DNA from: Bog-473 sp963745175
GTDB lineage: Bacteria > Actinomycetota > Acidimicrobiia > Acidimicrobiales > RAAP-2
NCBI GenBank assembly: GCA_963745175.1
Contig: CAVUWK010000008.1
Span: forward strand, 124,001-188,000
DNA length: 64,000 nucleotides
Reading direction: 5' to 3'
Under the pieces are notes generated by a model. It was not told the DNA's origin. It worked only from the letters and a program-made list of their open reading frames with translations, and ran no database searches. Of this stretch, positions 27,277-35,571 are shown in pieces; the stretch's first letter is position 1, and each line of letters starts with the position of its first letter. Made by a program: the position numbers and the translations under genes.

Positions 27277-28319
27277 ACGAGATGTTCGGGGTCGACCTCG
27301 ACCGCCGGCGGGCCGAGCGTACCTACCGGACCTTCGGACCCGAGGATGACGACTTCCACGACGAAGAGATGACCGATCGGTGGTGGGAGACCGAGACCAA
27401 CTGGTTCTCCTGGAACGTGCCGGAACGAAACCTCGGCGGGTGGACGTACTGCCAGGCCCGCCCGAACGCCAGCCTCTGCAATGGCGGAGCCTGGGTGTGG
27501 GACGACAGCGCCGCCTATCCCTGGGAGCTCCTGTACCGAGCGGAGTACTCGGGCTTGCAGCTGCCACCGCGGGCCCAACGCGACATCCGCGACTTCGAGT
27601 GGCCCAACGGCGTGCACGTACGAGTGCTCGAGCCGTTGCGGCATTACGCCGTGAGCTACATGGATCCGGGCGGGGCTTTAGAGCTCGCACTCGAGTTCGA
27701 GGGGATGATGGAACCCAATCCCCACCCCGCGGGTGTCATCCCTTTCCTCAAGGGCGTGCACTTCGACCAGGCCGGTCACGTCACCGGCACGATGCTCCTG
27801 CACGGCGAGGAGATCCCGATCGACTGCTACTCCGTGCGCGATCGCTCGTGGGGCCCGCGGCCGCAGGGGCGCCCCCGACGTCGCGAGGCCTCAGGACGGG
27901 GCGGAGCCGGAGGTCCGTCGCAGGCCGGCAACTTTGGCGGGGTGGGCTATTCCTTCTGTGCCGCCGGCCCGGACGAGGCCTGGTTGACCTACGCCGTCCC
28001 GGGACCCGAGGTGGAACCGGTGATGTGCGGTTTCCTGCTCCGGGCCGGCGAGTACGGGCACATCCTCGCAGGGGAGCGCCGCGTGACCTTCGATCCGGAC
28101 ACGGGATGGCCGCTCACGCTCGAGATCGAGGCGGTGGACGAGACCGAGCGAAGGCTCACCGTGCGCGGCGAGGTGGTGAGCCGGCATTGGCGCGGCCACG
28201 GTGGCGACTCCCTCGTCCATTGGCGCTGGGACCACGGCGTCCAAGGCTTTGGCGAGGACCAGAGCTACTTCAGCCGGGGGCAGTGGGAAGCCAACCGCCG
28301 GCGGGCCGTGGAGCGCTGA
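27273..28319 (+). CDS. DUF7064/DUF7065-type lipocalin-like protein
   Basis: A 348-residue protein, distant relative of the one at 14900-15865. Visible signatures are RWWETETNWFSWNVPERNLGG near residue 36, and SVRDRSWGPRPQGRP near 190, which corresponds to the RDHSWGARRW motif. The second motif is followed by a disordered Arg/Gly-rich insert. It ends with HWRWDHGVQGFGEDQSYF. No transmembrane segment or signal peptide. Function unknown; the repeated pairing with an APH-type phosphotransferase in this window suggests a joint role. It is the last gene of the operon and ends 13 bp from the convergent HNH gene. Confidence 0.72.
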   Translation: MNEMFGVDLDRRRAERTYRTFGPEDDDFHDEEMTDRWWETETNWFSWNVPERNLGGWTYCQARPNASLCNGGAWVWDDSAAYPWELLYRAEYSGLQLPPRAQRDIRDFEWPNGVHVRVLEPLRHYAVSYMDPGGALELALEFEGMMEPNPHPAGVIPFLKGVHFDQAGHVTGTMLLHGEEIPIDCYSVRDRSWGPRPQGRPRRREASGRGGAGGPSQAGNFGGVGYSFCAAGPDEAWLTYAVPGPEVEPVMCGFLLRAGEYGHILAGERRVTFDPDTGWPLTLEIEAVDETERRLTVRGEVVSRHWRGHGGDSLVHWRWDHGVQGFGEDQSYFSRGQWEANRRRAVER

Positions 28320-28331
28320 AACTCGAGAGGC

Positions 28332-29459
28332 TCAGATGGCCGATGGACCGGCGGGGCCGGTAGCCACAGTCCACAGCGGCGACGGGCGCGACGTCATGGC
28401 GCGACCGGTCGGACCCAGGAAGGTCAATTCCGCGTTGGCGTCCCCAGACATCGTCCAATCCCGGCTATGGACACGGCGATGATGGTGCTCGCAGAGCAAG
28501 GCCAAATTGTCGAGGTCCGTTCGGCCACCCGGTTTCCACGGTTTGATGTGATGTGCGTTGGTAAATGTGACATTGGTGCATCCGGGAAATCGGCAATGTC
28601 GGTCCCGCCGCATGATCTCGCGACGTTGAGTGTCGGTCGGAAAGCGCCTGGCCCGCCCTTCGTACATCGTGTGACCCACGTCGTCGTCGAGGGCAACCAC
28701 GATGGTCGCGTCGCAGGCGATCCTGCGGATGGTCTCCCCGCTGATCAGGTCGCCCCGTTCGAGCTCGCCGGCTAACTCCGACGTCTCTTCAGCCACGGCG
28801 GCCAGCGGAACATGTACCACGACCACATGCGAACTGCTTGAACCTCGCTGGGACGGCGAACGGACGGTCTCCAAAAAGGCGTCGCAGACGCGTTGGTCCC
28901 ATCTCGTCTCGCCGTCTGACGGCATCTGCTTGGCCCGGGCCTCAAGGGTCGAACGGACTTCGGCGTACGACTCGGGCGGGAGCTGAGCCGTCACGGTGCG
29001 GAAGGTGTCGTTGAAGCGGACGGAGCGCCTCTCGTAGTCGGTCTTGGCGGAGGCACTCGAGGCTCCCTTGTCGGAACGACTGAGCTGTGCAAGCTGGTGC
29101 ACCGAGCACTGTCTGGCGCGCTCTCGCAGGTCACGATCCGTCTCGGGGGTAGCCGTATCGACCACCACGCGTACCTTGTCGAAGCTGAGCTCACCCTCCG
29201 ACAGCCCGGCGGCCAGGTGAGGAAGGTCGAAGAGACGCTCTGCAACGTGCGCCCAAGCTCGGGCGGTGGGGACGGAAACCCCGCAGCGCTCGACGATCCA
29301 GTCCTCGAGCGAGGTGGCTCCCGCTTCCCGCCAGCCCTGGCGCCGGTCCAGTTCCCCGGTCAGCTGCACCATGCGGCCCGCCAGGGAGGCCTGGCGGCGG
29401 GAGGTCTCGGCGACCTCCTCCATGATCTCCGCGGTGGACATCTTGGCCGGGTTCTCCAT
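28332..29459 (-). CDS. HNH endonuclease signature protein, 13E12/DUF222 type
   Basis: A 375-residue protein. The helical DUF222 region comes first (RRQGWREAGATSLEDWIVER, later LSEGELSFDKVRVV) and a C-terminal HNH nuclease motif last: CRFPGCTN, then NAHHIKPWKPGGRTDLDNL, then LLCEHHHRRVH. The Cys and His zinc ligands and the catalytic His are all present. These proteins occur in many copies in actinobacterial genomes, where they behave like selfish or repeat families; a role in DNA cleavage is known for the motif, not for this protein. It follows the P450 gene by 20 bp on the same strand. Confidence 0.88.
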   Translation of the reverse strand: MENPAKMSTAEIMEEVAETSRRQASLAGRMVQLTGELDRRQGWREAGATSLEDWIVERCGVSVPTARAWAHVAERLFDLPHLAAGLSEGELSFDKVRVVVDTATPETDRDLRERARQCSVHQLAQLSRSDKGASSASAKTDYERRSVRFNDTFRTVTAQLPPESYAEVRSTLEARAKQMPSDGETRWDQRVCDAFLETVRSPSQRGSSSSHVVVVHVPLAAVAEETSELAGELERGDLISGETIRRIACDATIVVALDDDVGHTMYEGRARRFPTDTQRREIMRRDRHCRFPGCTNVTFTNAHHIKPWKPGGRTDLDNLALLCEHHHRRVHSRDWTMSGDANAELTFLGPTGRAMTSRPSPLWTVATGPAGPSAI

Positions 29460-29479
29460 CGGTGGGGAACGGTCCGGTG

Positions 29480-30715
29480 CTATTGCAGGATGACGGGGAG
29501 ACTGCGGAAGCCGCGCAATGCCTGGACCGGCTTGTACTTGAGGCTGTCACGGGCCACGGCCAGGCGCATATGCGGGAAGCGTCGTACGAGCTCGCCGATG
29601 GCGATCTGACCCTCGAGACGGGCCAGTTGGTTGCCCAGGCAGAAGTGCTTCCCGAACGCGAAGGTCAAGTGCCGGTTCGGATCCCGGCCGAGGTCGAGAT
29701 CGTCGGGTCGCTCGAAGACCGCCTCGTCGCGGTTGGCCGAGATGATCATGCCCAGGACCTTGCTCCCGGTGGGGATGGTGATGCCGTCGAGCTCGACGTC
29801 ATCGAGGAGGGTGCGAGCGGCGCCGCACGGGACGGGCGTGGTGAAGCGAAGGAGTTCTTCTACCGCGGATGGCATGAGGTCGGGCTCGGCCCGCAGGCGC
29901 TCGGCCTGGTCGGGATGCTCCATGAGGGCGAGCGCCGAGCTCCCGATGAGGTTGGCGGTGGTGTCGTGACCGGCCAGCATCAGGAGAAAGATCATGGCCA
30001 TGACCTCGTCGTCGCTTAGCGAGTCGCCGTCCTCGCTCGCCTGCAGCAGGGCCGAGATGAGGCCGTCATCCGGCACGGCACGGCGCTGCGCGGCGAGGCG
30101 TTCCAACACGGCGTAGAGCTTGCGCGCCGTGGGGATAGCTCGGACGGCGTCAGCGGCTGAGCCACTGCCCAGCCGGACGACGAACCGTTCCATCAGGACA
30201 TGGAACTCGTCCCGCTCGGCGTCACCGACACCCAACATGGTCGAGATGACGCACAACGGCAGTGGGACGGCGACCTCTTCGACGAGGTCGACGGTCTCGC
30301 TCCCCTTCTTCGCCACCTTCTCGACGAGGTCGGCGACGATGCGCTCGATCTCGCCAGTCAGCTGCTGGACCATGCGGGGCGTGAAGGCCTTGTTGACGAG
30401 GCGACGCAAGCGGGCGTGGTCGGGGTCGTCCTTGTAGACCATGGAGCTGGTGAGCAGCCGGAACATGGTGGGTAGGTGCCGCATGAGGAAGGTGGAGCCC
30501 TGGCTGGTGGGGTCGCTCGAGAAGCGCACGTCGTTATGCAGGAGCAGGACGTCCTCATGGCGGGTCAGCAGGTAACCGGCGCCGCCCAGCATCTGTTTTG
30601 AGTACCCAGGGGCGACGGGGGCGTCGCGGCGCAGCTCGGCGTAACGGGAATAGGGGTCGGTGAACATGACCGGATCGGCGAGGTCGGTGACGGCAGACGG
30701 GGCGTGATCGTTCAT
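29480..30715 (-). CDS. Cytochrome P450
   Basis: A 411-residue soluble bacterial P450. The oxygen-binding I-helix is MLAGHDTTAN near residue 247, the K-helix E-x-x-R is in VEELLRF near 290, and the haem loop FAFGKHFCLGNQLAR near 355 carries the ligand Cys. It hydroxylates a hydrophobic substrate with electrons from a ferredoxin; none is encoded nearby. ATG 30715 overlaps the upstream permease stop (30712), so it is translated with the ABC exporter genes. That pairing suggests the exporter handles a P450 product or substrate (inference). Confidence 0.92.
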   Translation of the reverse strand: MNDHAPSAVTDLADPVMFTDPYSRYAELRRDAPVAPGYSKQMLGGAGYLLTRHEDVLLLHNDVRFSSDPTSQGSTFLMRHLPTMFRLLTSSMVYKDDPDHARLRRLVNKAFTPRMVQQLTGEIERIVADLVEKVAKKGSETVDLVEEVAVPLPLCVISTMLGVGDAERDEFHVLMERFVVRLGSGSAADAVRAIPTARKLYAVLERLAAQRRAVPDDGLISALLQASEDGDSLSDDEVMAMIFLLMLAGHDTTANLIGSSALALMEHPDQAERLRAEPDLMPSAVEELLRFTTPVPCGAARTLLDDVELDGITIPTGSKVLGMIISANRDEAVFERPDDLDLGRDPNRHLTFAFGKHFCLGNQLARLEGQIAIGELVRRFPHMRLAVARDSLKYKPVQALRGFRSLPVILQ

Positions 30716-31755
30716 GTGGTCGAGAAGACCTTTCGTGAGTAGTACCAGACTGCCAGCACGCTCAACACGACGGCGAAGGCGGCGAGCGCGGCGATCTGCG
30801 GCAGGGTGTCGGTGAAGGTGGCGTGGTCGTAGATGAGCTTCACGAAGGCATCCATGGCCCACGCCTGCGGAACGACGTGCCCGACGTGGTTGACGGTCGT
30901 GCTGACGGTGTCGAGCTGGTAGACGCACCCGCCCAACATCCCGGCGATGATGGCGACGATGACGGCGGTGGCGATGGCCTGTTCCTGGGAGCGGGCCCAG
31001 GTGCCGATGATGACCGACAGCGCCGCGATGCTGATGCCGAGAAGCGCGACGACGAGGAAGACGCTGAACGGGTTCCCCCAGTGCACGTTGAACAGCACGA
31101 TCCCGACGAAGATGAGCCCGATCGCCATGGCCAGCGCCGTGACCATCATGCTGGCCATCTGACCGAAGACGATGGCGCGTTTGCGCACCGGGGCCGCCGA
31201 CAGCCGCTGGAGGACGCCGAGGCGGCGGGTCTCGACCATGCCCGCGGCGAGAACCAGCACTGCGATCCCCATGAAGAGGACCAGGTTGGCGGGCGCGACG
31301 TAGGCGAACGGGCTCAACGGGGCCTGGGTCTGGGTTCCTCTGAGGGTCTCGTCCGTGAACTTCGTGTTGGACCCTTCGGCGGCCATCAGGTCCATCAGCG
31401 CGACGACGTCGGTGTGGGCCTGGACGGCGTCGGTCGTCGCCGATTCGACCAGGAAGTCCGCCCGGACGGAGTCGGTCTGGGACGGGAGTTGAACGATCCC
31501 CGCCACCACGCGGCCGCGCAGGATGTCGTCGGTCAGGTCCGTCCGATTGCTCTCGACGCGGACCTTTATCCCGTCGGTGGTCTGCGCCAGGTGCAGCAGT
31601 CGGGGTGACGGGTGCAGGAGGCCGATGGGCTCCTTGGGACTGCCCTCCAGGAGTCCGGTGATGAGGATGATGACGACGGGCACCAGCGTGCCGATGATGA
31701 GGAGGCGCCGATCCCCCATGGCCCGACGGAGGTTCACCCAGATGACGGCGATCAC
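30712..31755 (-). CDS. ABC-2 type exporter permease
   Basis: A 347-residue membrane protein of the ABC-2 family. One N-terminal helix (LLIIGTLVPVVIILITGLL) is followed by an external domain of about 140 residues and five more helices starting at LVLFMGIAVLVLAAGM. The cytosolic coupling loop ETRRLGVLQRLSAAPVRK is typical of drug and lipid exporters. GTG 31755 overlaps the stop of the second permease (GTGA). It forms a heterodimer with the product of 31752-32891 and is driven by the ATPase at 32888. Confidence 0.86.
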   Translation of the reverse strand: MIAVIWVNLRRAMGDRRLLIIGTLVPVVIILITGLLEGSPKEPIGLLHPSPRLLHLAQTTDGIKVRVESNRTDLTDDILRGRVVAGIVQLPSQTDSVRADFLVESATTDAVQAHTDVVALMDLMAAEGSNTKFTDETLRGTQTQAPLSPFAYVAPANLVLFMGIAVLVLAAGMVETRRLGVLQRLSAAPVRKRAIVFGQMASMMVTALAMAIGLIFVGIVLFNVHWGNPFSVFLVVALLGISIAALSVIIGTWARSQEQAIATAVIVAIIAGMLGGCVYQLDTVSTTVNHVGHVVPQAWAMDAFVKLIYDHATFTDTLPQIAALAAFAVVLSVLAVWYYSRKVFSTT

Positions 31756-32891
31756 GGCTCGACCATCTTCCGCACGCGGGTCAGGGCGAGGCCGCCGGCG
31801 ACGGCCGCGATGGCGAGCAGCACCAGGAACGGGCCGATGACGCTGCTGGCGGGCTCGCCGAGCTGGTCCAGGCGCCCAAAGCCGACCAGGGCCCATCCGT
31901 TCGGCGTCCCCAGGGCGAGCACCTGGAACACGTCGGGGAGCGATCCGGACGGGAGGAGGTTGCCGCCGAGCAGCGCCAGGGCTAGGCCGACGAGCAACGT
32001 GATGCCGAACGCCTGCTGTTCCGTCTTGGCCAGCGAAGTGAGGAACACGCCGATGCCGCACATTGCGACAGTCGCCCCCACACACATGAGGAGGACGCCG
32101 AGCGGATCACCCCAATCCGCCCCGAAAGCGAACGTCGTGACGGCCCAGATCACGAAGATGGTGGCCAGTCCCGTCACGAAGATCGCCAACAACTTCCCGA
32201 GGACGATCTGCGTCGGCCGCAACGGGGCGGCGGTCAGGCGCGAGAGCGTGCCGGCAGCGCGCTCCATGAGGAGGGAGCGCATGCCGAGGCCGCTCCCGAT
32301 GAAGAGGAACACGACGGCGATATTCGGCGCGAAGAAGTTCAGGTTGACCTTGCCGCCGTGGCCCACGCTCTGGGTCGTGATGGCCACGGTGGCCGGGCCC
32401 GAGTCGGCACTGGTAGCAGTGGTGCGGGGCACGTGTCCCGCGTAGAGCACGCTGGAGATCCCGGCCGCGACGGACTCGGCGTACTCCTGGCCCAGCTGGG
32501 ACGTCCCCCTCGTCACCACGTCGAATCCGGGAGTGGGTGTCGCGCCCGGATCGACCACCGGTACCAGCAGGCTGCTCAGGTGCATCTGCCCCGGCAGCAC
32601 CGCCACCCCGCTATCGAGGCTCCCGTCGGCCACGGCGGTCTTGACCGCCTGTTCGTTCGGCATGGGGACGACGGTGACACCGGTAGGCAACTGGCTGGCA
32701 TGGACGGCGGCGGCCGTGAGCTGGGGCGAGGCACCCGAGACGCCGACCCGTACGGCCTGCGAAGACGTGCTGCCGGCGAAGGAGAGTCCCAGGACGGCCG
32801 ACATGAGGAGCGGTGCGGCGAGACAGCCGATGAGGACGGAACGATCGCGCAGCCGGCGCCGGAGCTCGTTCAGCGCAATGACGCGAATCAA
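31752..32891 (-). CDS. ABC-2 type exporter permease
   Basis: A 379-residue ABC-2 permease with the same plan as its neighbour: an N-terminal helix after RRLRDRSVLIGC, a large extracytoplasmic domain, then helices from APNIAVVFLFIGSG. The coupling loop is MERAAGTLSRLTAAPLRPTQ. ATG 32891 overlaps the ATPase stop by 4 bp. Two unlike permeases with one ATPase point to a heteromeric exporter of a hydrophobic compound. Confidence 0.87.
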   Translation of the reverse strand: MIRVIALNELRRRLRDRSVLIGCLAAPLLMSAVLGLSFAGSTSSQAVRVGVSGASPQLTAAAVHASQLPTGVTVVPMPNEQAVKTAVADGSLDSGVAVLPGQMHLSSLLVPVVDPGATPTPGFDVVTRGTSQLGQEYAESVAAGISSVLYAGHVPRTTATSADSGPATVAITTQSVGHGGKVNLNFFAPNIAVVFLFIGSGLGMRSLLMERAAGTLSRLTAAPLRPTQIVLGKLLAIFVTGLATIFVIWAVTTFAFGADWGDPLGVLLMCVGATVAMCGIGVFLTSLAKTEQQAFGITLLVGLALALLGGNLLPSGSLPDVFQVLALGTPNGWALVGFGRLDQLGEPASSVIGPFLVLLAIAAVAGGLALTRVRKMVEP

Positions 32892-33862
32892 TCGCGTAGC
32901 TCTTTCCCCGTGAGCCTCAAGAAGACGTCTTCGAGGTTGGGGGAGCGTACCTCGACACCAGTGAGATCGATGCCATGTCGCGATGCCACGGCGACCACGG
33001 CCGACAGAATGGCCGGGCCGTGGTCCGTGGTGAGCTCGAGGTGGCCATCGACCTCGTGCACATCGTGGATGCTGTCGAGCTCACGACAGGCGGTGGCCAG
33101 CTCGTCGAGGGCAGTGGGGTCGCACGCCAAATGCACCTTGTCTCGCCCCCCGTGCGCGCCGATGAGCGAATCGGCCGTGCCCTCAGCAATGAGACGGCCG
33201 TCATCGATGATGCCGATCCGGTCGCACAGCTTGGCGGCTTCCTCCATGTAATGCGTCGTGTAGAGCACGGCGATACCGAGCCGGCCGACCGTCTCGAGGA
33301 TGGCGTTGCGGCTCTGCGGGTCGACGCCCACGGTGGGCTCGTCGAGGACGAGCAACGTGGGGCGGTGCAGCAGGCCCGCCGCCATGTTGGCCCGCCGCTT
33401 CATGCCGCCCGAGTAGGTACTGATGCGGTCCTTTCCGCGATCGGCCAGTCCCACCAGCTCGAGCGTCTCCCCGATACGCGCCTGGAGCTCCTTGCCGGAG
33501 AGCCCGTAGAGCTGCCCGAAGAAGGTGAGGTTCTCCACGGCGGAGAGGTCGGGGTACAGGGCGAGATCCTGGGGGACGAAGCCGATGGCCGACTTCGCCT
33601 CGAGCGAGCCGCCCTGGAAGCCGGCGACGGTGACGGCCCCCTCGTCGGCGACGGTCAGGCCGCACAGCATGGAGATGGTCGTGGTCTTGCCCGCGCCGTT
33701 CGGGCCAAGGAGGCCGTAGCACTCCCGCTCCCCGATGAAGAAGGACACCCCGTCGACGGCCTGACGGTCGCCGTACTTCTTCCGCAGGCCTTCGCAGCGC
33801 AGCATCGGGGGCGGGACCAGCTCCGTCGCGGCTACCGCGCTGCCTCCGACCGCCCGTTCCAT
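32888..33862 (-). CDS. ABC-2 type exporter ATPase
   Basis: A 324-residue DrrA-like ATPase. Walker A is GPNGAGKTTTISML near residue 55, the signature YSGGMKRRANMA near 150, Walker B LLVLDEPTVGVDP near 170 and the switch His in YTTHYMEEA near 205. The C-terminal extension ends with SPNLEDVFLRLTGKELRD, the typical DrrA tail. ATG 33862 is preceded by GGGAGG. The promoter region just upstream carries a perfect 18-bp palindrome at 33878. It heads the ATPase-permease-permease-P450-HNH unit. Confidence 0.9.
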   Translation of the reverse strand: MERAVGGSAVAATELVPPPMLRCEGLRKKYGDRQAVDGVSFFIGERECYGLLGPNGAGKTTTISMLCGLTVADEGAVTVAGFQGGSLEAKSAIGFVPQDLALYPDLSAVENLTFFGQLYGLSGKELQARIGETLELVGLADRGKDRISTYSGGMKRRANMAAGLLHRPTLLVLDEPTVGVDPQSRNAILETVGRLGIAVLYTTHYMEEAAKLCDRIGIIDDGRLIAEGTADSLIGAHGGRDKVHLACDPTALDELATACRELDSIHDVHEVDGHLELTTDHGPAILSAVVAVASRHGIDLTGVEVRSPNLEDVFLRLTGKELRD

Positions 33863-33877
33863 ACAGCCTCCCGAGGG

Positions 33878-33895
33878 AAAAGAGGACCCTCTTTT
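33878..33895. promoter_or_regulatory. Perfect palindrome AAAAGAGG-AC-CCTCTTTT
   Basis: An 8+2+8 perfect inverted repeat beginning 16 bp before the exporter ATPase start at 33862. It matches the recurring AT-flanked element in its arms (AAAnnGG...CCTCTTTT), with GGACCC in place of GTATCC in the core, and is its most symmetrical copy. A repressor bound here would sit over the ribosome-site or early-promoter region. Confidence 0.6.
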
Positions 33896-34014
33896 GAGCA
33901 CCCTATCAGAGCGGGAACAGCAGGCACGGGCGGGTCCTCCAGCCTCCCCGAGATCGAACGAGAGCGGTCAGACGTTTGTCATTCGACCGCCGCACGAGCG
34001 CGGCGTACCAACCA

Positions 34015-35445
34015 TCAATCGGCCACAACCAACGGATACGAGGCGGCGGCTACTCCGAGAATCTCCTCCCGGTCCTCGGACAAGAGGAAGCCGGCGGTGA
34101 TGGTGGAATCGAGGGATGCTTCGAAGCGCTGGAGGTACTCGTCCTTCCCTCCGGGGTACAGGGTCGACAAGGTGGCGCCGTCGAAGGGTTCGGTGCGTCC
34201 GAACAGCATGGCGAAGGACTCCCCGCTCTGGCCGAGGCCGCCCATGACTGCGGTCGGTGCCTCCACCCACGGGGTACGGATCCCACCACGAGCGAGCCCT
34301 TGCTCGTCGAGCCGGTAGCCGGTCCCCTCGTCGTCGAGCGTCAGACGAGGCGCCATCGGGGGCGGCTCGCCGCCCGCCCCCCACTGTGCCAGGCGGGCCA
34401 GGGCGGCCTGTGCGACGTAGTGCTGCTGGGGGCCGGCGTTGATCGGCGTATCCGTCTGGCCGATCATGAGGTTGCTGGTGGGGCGCAGGAGCTCGGCCAT
34501 CCGCTCCGCGCTCAATGTGCCGTCGTCGTGACGACCCGCGCTGATGGTGTAGGTGTCGGCGTGTGCCGCACCAGCCATCTCCCAGACCCGGATCCGCTCG
34601 GAGTCGGGCTGCTTGGCAAGGCCGCCACCGAGCAGGATGACGTCGGTCTCGCTCTGGAGCACCAGCACGGGCACGCGGGCGTCCTCGCGGATGCGCTCAC
34701 CCTTCGACGAGATGGCGCGACGGGTCGTCTCCATCGTCTCACCCCGCGCGGTGGGGATGAACACGCCGTCGATCGAAACGCCGGCTCCGGGGCGTCCGTG
34801 CACGAAGAAGCCGTCAAACACCTGTGCATGGGGATCGATGGCGTTGATGTACGTCACGAGGCACGCAGCAGACTGCGACTCGCCGGCAGCGAGGAGCTGC
34901 CGCGGCTCCAGGCCGCCGAGGGGGTTCTCCTCAACCGGTCTCCGAAGCAGCGCACCAACCTGGGAGAACATGTCGAAGGACCACGCGTCCCCCGGGTGCT
35001 CGAGCTCGGCGTACCTTTCCGGCGCGAGGAGCTTCAGGTGGATGCTCTCGACGAAGCCCCCGCCGTCGATGCCCACCTTCTGGGCCGACACGCCGACCCA
35101 GGCATGGCCCTGAGCGGCCAGGTGCCGGTGGAAGAACCCCCAGTCCGGCGCAGCGTCGATGCCTGCCGAGACGTTGTGCCACTCCACCACGACCGTTCCG
35201 CTGAAACGATCCGGGTCAACTGGGCGCCGCACCACGAACCGCGTCCGGAAGGGGGCCTCGGCGCCCTCCGTCACGTCCCAGCGACCGTCCGCCCCCCGCT
35301 CCCCTTGCAGTTCGTACGAGGTCGCCGACCCCTCCAAGCTGAACTCGGTCTCCTGGTAGCCGAGCGTGGCGAGGTCATAGTCCCGCATGACGTCCGGCGC
35401 TGCACCCGGCATCTCCTTGAAAACAAGCTTTCGTGTGCTCGCCAC
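34015..35445 (-). CDS. Alpha/beta hydrolase domain-containing protein
   Basis: A 476-residue protein of the alpha/beta-hydrolase-domain type (Abhydrolase_10 style). The nucleophile elbow is AAGESQSAACL near residue 187, preceded by a large strand-rich N-terminal region (FVVRRPVDPDRFSGTVVVEW). The acid and His are likely in LVLQSETDVILLG and EMAGAAHADTYT near 268-300. No signal peptide, so it is cytoplasmic. Esterase or lactonase activity is expected. It diverges from the thiolase at 35572 across the AT-rich element at 35496. Confidence 0.83.
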   Translation of the reverse strand: MASTRKLVFKEMPGAAPDVMRDYDLATLGYQETEFSLEGSATSYELQGERGADGRWDVTEGAEAPFRTRFVVRRPVDPDRFSGTVVVEWHNVSAGIDAAPDWGFFHRHLAAQGHAWVGVSAQKVGIDGGGFVESIHLKLLAPERYAELEHPGDAWSFDMFSQVGALLRRPVEENPLGGLEPRQLLAAGESQSAACLVTYINAIDPHAQVFDGFFVHGRPGAGVSIDGVFIPTARGETMETTRRAISSKGERIREDARVPVLVLQSETDVILLGGGLAKQPDSERIRVWEMAGAAHADTYTISAGRHDDGTLSAERMAELLRPTSNLMIGQTDTPINAGPQQHYVAQAALARLAQWGAGGEPPPMAPRLTLDDEGTGYRLDEQGLARGGIRTPWVEAPTAVMGGLGQSGESFAMLFGRTEPFDGATLSTLYPGGKDEYLQRFEASLDSTITAGFLLSEDREEILGVAAASYPLVVAD

Positions 35446-35495
35446 CGTCGTCCTCCCCGGTCAGGGCGCCGTGCCCGACTCGATCTGGTTCTCCT

Positions 35496-35513
35496 AATTG
35501 GGATACTTTTTAT
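35496..35513. promoter_or_regulatory. AT-rich AGTATCC element in a divergent promoter
   Basis: AATTGGGATACTTTTTAT on the plus strand (AAAAAGTATCCC on the minus), midway between the hydrolase start (35445) and the thiolase start (35572), 51-58 bp from each. A shared control site for both genes. Confidence 0.55.
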
Positions 35514-35571
35514 CGTGAGGGACCCGAGAGGACCACTCGACACAGTCGGCGCAGAGGAACGAGGATAGGAC

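Noticed and set aside
28332..29459. HNH protein as evidence of an intron, prophage or mobile element
   Set aside because: No terminal repeats, integrase or target duplication nearby. The 13E12/DUF222 type is a dispersed chromosomal family in actinobacteria.
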